From the NCBI GenBank assembly GCA_022432975.1, contig CM039502.1, forward strand, positions 16,625,453 through 16,689,452: 64,000 bases of DNA, read 5' to 3'. Every line of letters starts with the position of its first letter. Position 1 is the first letter of the stretch. This document shows positions 55,787 to 64,000 of this stretch, in pieces. The translations under genes were made by a program, and so were the position numbers. The notes below the pieces were generated by a model. The model searched no databases. It was not told the DNA's origin and saw only the letters and a program-made list of their open reading frames with translations. This stretch comes from Begonia masoniana (lineage: Eukaryota; Streptophyta; Magnoliopsida; Cucurbitales; Begoniaceae).

Positions 55787-57590
55787 TGATAGAGCCCTAG
55801 AACTCATATTAGAAGAAGATAACGTTTGATACTAAAATGATAGCATCACCCCAGCACACAAGGGAGGCTTCGGTCCTCTGCCACATAGGCAAACAGATTC
55901 TATCTTCTTTCTCTGCACACTCCCCATCTCCATTTCCCTTGCCCTAAAATAGTCCCTTATTGTCCCTTAGGTCTCCCTCCATATGAGCAGTGCCTATGTT
56001 GTCTATCACATTCTTCTCATCAACCTTGACTTGTTGCTTTGTATACACCGGAAAGCTTCGAGTTAAGCAGAGAGTTATACAACTTGTAACCCCTTTTGCA
56101 TTATCTTTCTACTTTCATGGGTGGTTGGATCACACTATTCCCCACATCACCTATTTCTCTGTAAAGACCTTTAATAAACTGTGCAATTGTTTTCTCATTA
56201 GGTTCTTCCATCCACTACGAATTTTTACAGCCTCAAACTCGATCACATAATCTTCAACTGAGAGTTGTTCTTGCTTGAGATTTTGCATTTGCAAGAAGAG
56301 CTCTTGCTTGTAGTGGCTAAGCACAAATCCATTTCTCATCAAGGACTTCATCACCTCCATGTTTGAATTTCTCTATTCCCATCACGTCACCTTTGAGCCT
56401 TGATATTCTCTCACCATAAACTAGCATGGCTCGAAAATTAAAGTGAAGCCAATTGAATCTTCACATTTTCTAAGTAATTGTAACAATCAAACATTTCCTT
56501 GACGTTCTCCAACCAATCTAGGCATTCCTCACTATTGCTAGAACCCTTGAAATTAGGGATAGAAATCTTCAAGTGTTTCATTTCATCAATAGGATCATTT
56601 CTAGGTCTCAGACTTGGTGGATCTTCATAATTGGTTTCATCTCATTCATTTTCTTCAATGATTTCTTCTCGGATATGCCTTCTATTATTTCAACTCTCCC
56701 CCTTGGCCTTTGGGGTTTGAAGAGCCCTAACATATAGGTCCCCCGTCTCTTTCATTTGCTGAGTCATATTAACCATCATATTCTGAAGTTCTTCTATTTT
56801 TCCTTGCACGCTTGATTCATCATCCTTCGATGGAGGATGCACGGGTGGTTGACTATTTGCTTTATCGTTTTGTGCATCATTTGTTTCACTTCTTTTCACC
56901 GTTGTGGGGAGGAAATAACACCAATTAAGAGAGAAATACAAGAAAGAGAGCTCTTATACCAAATGATGTGCAACCAAATTGGAAAGATTGCAATTACAGC
57001 GATAAATTTTGTTTTTTGGCAAATTCCAGGATGAATTTCCATGGTAATAAAAATATATCTAACAAACGAACTTCCACGCAATTTTGGGGCTGAAATGACG
57101 TTTATATGTGTAGAATACACCCTCAAAAGTTTATAACCAAAGTCACAGTGACGAGAAAGTTATGAATGAAAAGTTTCAAGTTGGTTTGCAAAATCACCTT
57201 ATCACAACATCCAACCCCAAAGGATATCCTACGAAGAACTTCAACTTGATATTTTGAGAGTTTGTACAACCGTACTAGGACTTCACCACTTGAGCAATAA
57301 CAAAAAAATTTGATCAACACTTACAAAGATCATTTTTAACTTTTAACACAAACAATCGGTTTGCAAACAAGCCGAGATGATTGTGGGTTTTGCAAGGAAC
57401 GAATCCACAACAAATAGACGAATTTTCCATTGATCCAAGATGGCTGTCATAACAACTATAAGAAGTATTTCTTCAAAGAAAAATAGGGCAATGACCCATA
57501 AGCAAAAGACAAAAATACCCAAAGTCAAAGGCACATGCCTACGGCTAGACAAGCACTAATCGAATGCCTTAAAATGTAACAACTTTTGAC
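55787..57590 (-). pseudogene. Gypsy gag remnant with primer site and LTR start
   Basis: On the minus strand, from a primer-like TGGTATAAGAGC at 56950-56961 (one mismatch to the usual site), gag reads MMVNMTQQMKETGDLYVRAL, a broken KISIPNFKGSSNSEECLDWL region, and NSNMEVMKSLMRNGFVLSHY with EQLSVEDYVIEFEAVKIRSG. It ends near 55950 against the TGATAGAGCC repeat. The LTR begins at about 56967 (TGTGCAACC on +); its far end was not found. The part 55981-56680 is a near copy of 16451-17158. Confidence 0.65.
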
Positions 57591-58160
57591 TAGTCTTGAA
57601 CTAAACAAAAGTAACCAAAACATAATAAAAGTGACTTAAGAAACAATGAGCGCAGCTCTTAAAAAGACTCTTCATGATTCATCTTCAATTTGGTAGAAAC
57701 AAAATTCCACAAAGATCTTTTTAGTCATCCACAGTGCAACATGCTTCGGCTTCCCAACTAGGGCTCCCAATAGTATAACATGCTTCGACATCTCTTTATA
57801 AATAGGGCTAGATGCTACTTTCAAACTATTTTGAAATTAATTCTCCGTAAATAGAGAGAGTTTATAAACGTTAATGAGTCACTTAGCTTGTGACATAGTG
57901 ATAGATCCTTGCGGCACATCATAGTCATTCAATTCACCAAAGGCCTCTTGAGCAAATGGAGACAATTGAACTTCCTTTTTTCAATAGCTTAGTAAGTCGA
58001 CAAGCTAATGCACTATAATTCTTGTCTTGAAAAAACAGCAGTAATATCCTGTAAATCTCAAAAATTCATCCAATTTCCTTACTGCTGGTTGGATTTGGCC
58101 AGCCAATCATGCTAGCTATCTTCTCTTTATATACTCCACCTTTGACATTGATGAGGTGTC
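57591..58160. other. Interval without supported gene
   Basis: AT-rich sequence with no recognised coding domain. GCTTCGGCTTCCC and CATGCTTCGACATCTC near 57740-57800 form a short direct repeat. It probably belongs to the flanking gypsy debris. Confidence 0.4.
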
Positions 58161-58560
58161 CTAGGTTGAAAAATCACACTTTCTGACATTCAACACAAAT
58201 TTCTCATTGTGTACCAACTCAAGAACCAAACGTAGATGACCTAAGTGCTCGGATTGATCATTGCTATAACAAGAACATCGTCCAAGTAGACCGACATAAA
58301 CCTCCTTAGGAAGGTACGTAACATATCTATCATGATTGCTTGGAATGTGGCGGGGGCATTTATAGGACCAAACGACATGACTAAGAATTCGCAATGCCCC
58401 TCATGCATCTGAATATCAGTCTTTTCAATGTTTATCATGGTGCATCCTAATTTGATGATGACACTATTAAACTCCTCTCTAACGCTACACCTTCCACTAA
58501 TAACAAATTTTGCCACAGCTTTCATTATTTCCCTCCTTACCCTTCCTCCTAACTGATCTT
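58161..58560 (-). pseudogene. Gypsy reverse transcriptase fragment
   Basis: Read leftwards in two frames: [20 protein letters not shown] and NAPATFQAIMIDMLRTFLRR, then VYLDDVLV (catalytic motif with both Asp) and ELVHNEKFVLNVRKCDF. Frameshifts after the active site. No protease or integrase lies next to it. Confidence 0.75.
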
Positions 58561-59473
58561 CATTGTCTCTTAAAACAACATCACTTCTGCCACCAAAAGA
58601 GACATTTCACTCAAATTCGGTAATTGGCAACTAGATCTTCACTCCAACAAAGTAACAAAGTATATCTGTCTTGACCCAGAGGCAGACCTAACAGAATGTC
58701 AAGTCAAATGACTTGATTCTTTGAGAGAACCTGATCTCGAAGCCCAAAGCTTGGTTCGTAGCGGAAGATTTGAATATAAATCGAATCCCAAAATCCACAC
58801 AGTGATTATAGATATAACAATACGACAATGAAATAGCAGTTCAACATGGTCCAAGTATTAAATTCCAAATTGTTTAATCTTATACAGACTTAAAGTAGAA
58901 TAAGTCATCATTAAGAAATTAATAAAATACTCAAACAGGGGAATAAATAAAGGGGTCGCCTCCAATGAACTCAAGCTACTAGGTGCTCTTATCCTTACCT
59001 AGAAGAGTAAGAGTTGTTGGGGGAAGTGACTAATTCAGTAGAAATATTACATTAAATGAATATGCATGTAAAACTTCTTTTACCTTTTCATCTTAAAACA
59101 TAATGAGAAAATGAATGGTTTTGAAACATCTTTTTCATCTTTTTAAGAAAACAAGCTCCACAAGATGCCGATGAGGCAATTATTCCCAACATTGTTGTAT
59201 ACATAGACAATTACACGAAAATAAGCTTTCATCGTACTTTTCATATAAAAATCATCTCAGTGAAAAAAAAAAGGGTTACTCAAGGATCCTTCCGGCACAC
59301 AACATAGAAAGGTGATGATCCAAAGATCCATCAACACCTCTTAGCCAAAGGAAAGGTGTAAAGTAACAGCGATCCTAAGATCCATCAATGTCACCTCAGG
59401 TGGCCAGCAAGCAAGCTCTGCGACAGTATCACCCGTAATCAAAATCAATAAATATACCTTGATCAAGTATATG
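58561..59473. other. Interval without supported gene
   Basis: No coding domain is recognised. Sequence around 58680-59470 has the character of non-coding retroelement DNA, with AAGATCCATCAACACCTC and AAGATCCATCAATGTCACCTC as a short direct repeat (59322-59397), but no ends could be set. Confidence 0.35.
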
Positions 59474-62400
59474 TGTAACGACCCCGAGCCTTTCTGGGCC
59501 GTCACAGAACTTCACTTGACGTTGACTTTGACTTAGACATTTTGGGCGTAAAATTTTTTGACTTTTAAAACATTAAAACGAGGACTAAACCCATTATTCA
59601 ATAAAACGTCGGCTCAGTTTTTGAAGTCTTTAAAATCCTTATAAATACATGGGAGACACTCGTAAAATACGTTTAAAAAGTATCGTAAAAGATCAGATTG
59701 AAACGTGTTTTGAAAAGTCAACATTTGAAAAAAAAAAACGTTTTGGGCCACATGAGGTGCGGCGCGCACGCACTTAGCGCCCGCGTCGCCTAGGCAGCGA
59801 GCATGCTGCGCGCAGCGCATGCGCAGAGGGCCGATCGATCGGTGCGAGTCGCGCGCCTACAAGTCTAGCGCATGTGCCGATTGATCGGCTGGGGCGCTGC
59901 CGCAGCCGCCCCAGCAGCGCGCCCCAGCGTTGCACCTTGCGCCCTTCTTCATTCTTTTCACCCCTTTCTCCACTTTTCTTCCTTTCTTTCACCTACACTT
60001 CACCCATAAACTTACTTCAAATCTTTCCAAACATAAAATGCTTCAAACCCCAAAAACCTGACTAAAAAACATACCCAAAAACGTAGTGAAAGTTCATGAA
60101 AACGAACTGCATGGGTCGCTTTGAAAACCTACGATTTTAAAACCTCCAAGCAGCTCCAGTATATTTCCAAAATAAATACTTCACTTTTTATACATTCTAC
60201 TACCGTAACATTCACATCAAAACTCGACTTTCCATACATTTTTCTATACACATGCATAAACTTTTTTAATTATTTACTTAGATAAAACAGACACGTACAC
60301 GTACTAACCACGTACAAGTACTAACCACAGACACGTACACATCCTAACCACGGTCGGAATTGCTCTAACAATATTGTCAGGTTACTGCCATGTTCGTACT
60401 CCTCCAACTGCATCTGTAATCCTAGCAAGCTCCTGTAATCTCACCGCACTGCTCTTCTTCACCTACATCACAAAACTCATCTATAAACCTATTGCTTAGC
60501 AAGTAGTGCCAATATGAATTTAAAACATTTTCACTTAACATATGCAATTTCTACTATAGGGATTCGAAACCAAGGTCATCACCAACCTATTACCTATTTT
60601 CGTAACCATACAAACAAGACAACCTTCACGTAACACAAGGTGTACTAGGATATCTTCCTAGTACTTTGACATCGAGACCGCCCAAAGTATCACAAGGATT
60701 CAATCCACAAATATATCACAAGAATATGAAATATCATGCATCAATGGTAAAAGCAGACGTACATTGACGTGTAAAATCATATGTACATTGACATAAAAAC
60801 AGACGTGTTGGTGCAATATACCATCAGGTTTTATACAGGGGACAACTCATTGAAATAGGTTTTATATAAACATTGATACAAATGCAGTGAAAATAATATA
60901 CAACCTCTACCTCAACGATTATAACTTTTGCTATGCACTGGAGCGACGACCTCAGGTATTGACTCAAAATCCACAAACTCGTTTGTGCCTAAAACCATTC
61001 AAATGTGATAGGTTCACAAGAGACTCGTCGTTTTTGCCAACATTCACCTATAATCAACCCAACATACTATCTAGACAACAAATATACTGAAATAATAAAC
61101 AAATAACTCATAGATTCAAATTTCCTGAGCTCAAATATGATTCTAACAAAACCCTACACTATCAAACTTAAAAATGAAGAGGAACTAGCTTACCTACAAA
61201 AACTCAATCACAAATGTTGTTGCACGAAACCTCTAAAACACGACCCAAGCCTCGAAAGTTGACAGTTTTCACGAACGGGGTTCACTCTTCTCTCCCTCTC
61301 ACTTCTCGTTGGCGGCCGCGCGATGGGTTGCTCAAATAGGGTTTGAACCCTTATAAAAAAATCTAGGGTAATTATCGATTTGATCCCTATACTATACACG
61401 TTTTTTCAATTCGGCCCCTGTACTAAAAAACCGACAAACCGAACCCTGTACTTTGATTCTGTTATTAATTTTGACCTTCTATCAATAATTTCATTAAACC
61501 TTCATTGAAAAAACTAACAAACGATCTTAGATTCAGTTGAAATTTTTATCACATGTTCACTACTTAATGAGAAGATAATTTGAAAATTTTCGTGATTTTT
61601 TAACACATGTACGATTTATTAAAATTTTATTTTAGTATTTTATAAAAATATTATAATAAATCATACAAATTTTAGAAAATCACGAAACTTTTTCTATTAT
61701 CTACCCATGATAGTTAAACATGTGAAAAAGTTTTCAAATAAATTAAATATTGTTTGGTATTTGTTTAAAAATTAATTTATAAAGTAAAGAAGAAAATAAG
61801 ATTAATTTAAACAAATACCAAACGATATTGGATTTATTTGAAACTTTTTCTAGAGATTCCCCATATTATGGGTAGATAATAGAAAAATTTGCGTAATGTT
61901 TTAAAACTTGTATGATTTATTATAATATTTTTAAACAATACTAAAATAAAATTATAATAAATCTTAGATGTGTTAAAAAATCACGAAAATTCCCAGATTA
62001 TCTTCTCATTAAGTAATAAACATGTGGTAAAAATTTCAATTGAATCTAAGATCGTTTGGTAGTTTTTTTAATGAGGGTTTTATGAAATTGTTGATAGAAG
62101 GTCAAAACTGATAACAGAATCAAAGTACAGGGTTCGGTTTGCCGGTTTTTTTAGTACAGGGGCTGAATTGAAAAAACGTGTATAGTACAAGGTTCAAATT
62201 GATAATTTCCCAAAAATCTACTTCAATCAAATTCCTCATTTACCCATTTATTTAATTTAAATAAATTTTATTTAAAGTAAATAAAATTTTTTGTATCATT
62301 TAAATGACCACTCTGAACGTTATTCAAATTTCACATTGAAATTATTCCAAATACTTACCAAGATAAATTTCAAATTAACCAACATTATTTTCTCATATTT

Positions 62401-62489
62401 AACCAAATAGTAATTTTTTAAATTACTGAATTTGGCTAATTGACCGACCAAACTCCATCGTGGCCATAACACAACACGTTAACATTACA
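59474..62489 (-). mobile_element. Candidate solo LTR of the same group, with a nested hairpin element
   Basis: Begins TGTAACGACCCCGAGCC. It shares blocks with E1, E2 and the gypsy B LTR (AACGAACTGC, AAGCAGCTCCAGT, ACCTATTGCTTAGCAAG). A CCGATCGATCGG palindrome at 59831-59842 sits in a GC-rich block. AACATTACA at 62481-62489 is the best candidate end: removing the hairpin element leaves about 2.16 kb, close to the gypsy B LTR. No target duplication matches, so the right end is uncertain. Confidence 0.5.
61366..62211. mobile_element. Long-hairpin MITE, probably Mutator-like
   Basis: 846 bp bounded by the 9-bp duplication AAAAATCTA (61357-61365 and 62212-62220). The two arms, 61366-61780 and 61801-62211, are almost perfect inverted copies around a loop of about 20 bases, starting GGGTAATTATCGATTTG and GGGAAATTATCAATTTG. 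No coding. A 9-bp duplication with long terminal inverted repeats fits the Mutator superfamily. A transcript would fold into a long hairpin. Confidence 0.88.
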
Positions 62490-63928
62490 AAACCCTTACC
62501 AAAACTATGGCCTCGCTTCATAGAAAAGGTCAATTTTTCTACCATGGTAAGAAATGAATGTATAAAATTTAGACCATTCTAGTAGAACTCCTAGGAGAAG
62601 TAGAAGAAGAAGAAAGAAGGGAAATAAAAGGTTGAAATGAATGAGTTTAAAGTAGAAAAAAAGAGGTGAAGAATCATACGATCGGTAAAATTCAGGATTT
62701 TAAAATTTTTTGAATAAATTTTTTTGTATTTTTCGAGATCAACACGTTTAGTTTGATTCAAATTTCTGGCATTAGACCATGTGTAATTTCTAAAGTCAAT
62801 CGGTCAAAGTAGAGATTTTGAGTCTACTGTTGAGTTGTCTTTCCAAATTTTCGTGCTTATAAAATAATTTATCTTTGGATTTAATCAGGTCGGCCCATTT
62901 CGTCTTGTTAGGGTTGATCGTCTTCTGTTAAAAATTTGTGTTCATGTATCGAACTCCTTTTTTGCCTCCGTGTCGGTCGTTCAAACATTTTTAATCAGGT
63001 TGATTGTGTCTGATTGGATCTTCAAAAATTTTCTTAATTTGTGGTATCCTCCTTTGGCTTTAGGTTGGCGTTAAATTTTCTTAAGTAGTAGATTAAATTG
63101 TTTTTTCTTTTTCCCAGTTTCTCATTTTTAATATAAAATTACCAATATAATAAATTAATTATTTATAATTTATTATAATTATGTGTTCAGCATCGACGAA
63201 TATTTTAACGTTAATTTTTTACTTAATGTAACTTGGTGTAGTAAAATAAAATAAGATTAAAAAATATTTTTAATATAACGAGGTTTAAAGCCCAACAGGC
63301 TCACTGTAGCTACTACATGAAAAGTGAGATTGACTGCAAAATGCTTTTCATTGTTTTATTGGAAGTTCACCCCTTCTCGTATTACGAGTGATAATGATAA
63401 GTAAAAATTACAATTTAACTCGTGAATTGAGGGTCATGAACGAATAATACTCTAATATATTTTTTTAGCATAATGACTTTTATACTTTGGATCATTAGCT
63501 AAACAACTCATGTTTTGTCAAATGTTTCATTTTTTTTCTTGTAATAAACGTTTTAAACCTTTCTAGTCAATTTAATTCTCTCAATTTCATGCACAATTCA
63601 ATTAGAACTAGATTTCGAACACATTTAAATTGGAGTATCTTTTGGTTTTTGTAATCTATTGTCTTTGACCTTTAAGCATAAAAACAAAACTATATTTTAT
63701 CCTACATGACAGTGTGCTTTTGATGTGTGCAAAACTCTTCAAAATAAATCAAGTTAAATCGTATAGGACCCAGCCGAACCAAGTTGGACCGAATTGAGTC
63801 TAGGGAGAACCAACTAAGATGAGTTAGCGCGAACTCTTTCCTGTTCTGATGTTAGAAAACAGATATTCTTTTATTTGCACATAAAGAACTTGAAATTTGA
63901 AGGATTAAAAATTGATTTTTTCTTTCAG
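62490..63928. other. Repeat-poor AT-rich interval, possibly intronic
   Basis: No LTR, element ORF or clear repeat is recognised. It is T- and A-rich and ends in a polypyrimidine tract (TTTTTTCTTTCAG), as an intron would. Confidence 0.35.
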
Positions 63929-64000
63929 GTGTGTCACTGGGTGATTCAAATGAAGATTCATCCATAATTAAGCAGGGCTTGATTTCAGCATACAAAAACA
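63929..64000 (+). other. Possible host exon at the window edge
   Basis: After the acceptor-like TTTCTTTCAG ending at 63928, one frame stays open to the end: VSLGDSNEDSSIIKQGLISA then YKN. The other two frames stop within 40 bases. It is too short to name. It is the second exon-like segment on the + strand, after 18573-18799. Confidence 0.35.

Noticed and set aside
59750..59930. GC-rich block as a CpG-island promoter of a host gene
   Set aside because: Lies in an LTR of the TGTAACGACCC group where other members have similar GC-rich palindrome blocks.

Overview
The window is plant nuclear DNA, most likely from an angiosperm and probably a eudicot. It is repeat-rich and almost wholly made of nested LTR retrotransposons. 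The evidence is Ty3/gypsy and Ty1/copia gag-pol genes, initiator-Met-tRNA primer sites (TGGTATCAGAGC), TG..CA LTR termini with 5-bp target duplications, plant-type LTR families and a SIRE-like envelope ORF. No bacterial-type gene, rRNA, tRNA or CRISPR array is seen. No protein-coding gene looks intact; nearly every ORF is a decayed element gene or a shadow of a tandem repeat.

Left block (1-15635, + strand). A gypsy-like element has LTRs at about 330-1483 and 14442-15635. It carries gag and protease remnants but no reverse transcriptase or integrase. The 3' end of a second copy (1-329) shares its left LTR, so this is a tandem pair. Two elements are nested in it: a chromovirus-like gypsy element (2195-8701, target duplication ATATG) whose 3' end is a deletion fusing RT to LTR, and a 2.46-kb solo LTR (10256-12719).

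Middle debris (15636-22165). Broken minus-strand gypsy gag, protease and RT pieces lie here with a 285-bp tandem duplication. Two short segments may be host exons (17384-17599 on -, 18573-18799 on +).

Central nest (22166-54570), four levels deep, all minus strand. A Tnt1-like copia element (3' LTR 22166-22829, pol on both sides) holds a chromovirus-like gypsy element (23545-52141, duplication TTCTC). That holds a SIRE-like copia element (24774-38654, duplication TCATG), which holds a solo LTR (30480-32937, duplication GCAAC). The gypsy element also took a hAT-like transposon (39829-41021) and then a 4398-bp tandem duplication that doubled its gag-pol. The SIRE-like LTRs differ by more than 1 kb because a 24-bp minisatellite has about 58 regular units in one LTR and about 16-18 in the other.

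Right block (54571-64000). More gypsy gag and RT debris is followed by a candidate solo LTR from 59474, interrupted by an 846-bp near-perfect hairpin transposon (61366-62211, 9-bp duplication). Repeat-poor AT-rich DNA then runs to a possible host exon at 63929. The exon-like pieces at 18573 and 63929 are both on the + strand, so much of the window could be intron of a large host gene; this is speculative.

The most unusual signal is a core, CATCTNCCGAT (reverse ATCGGNAGATG), amplified independently in the LTRs or leaders of three different retrotransposon families. Alongside it, related chromovirus LTRs carry family-specific palindrome clusters at roughly the same place.
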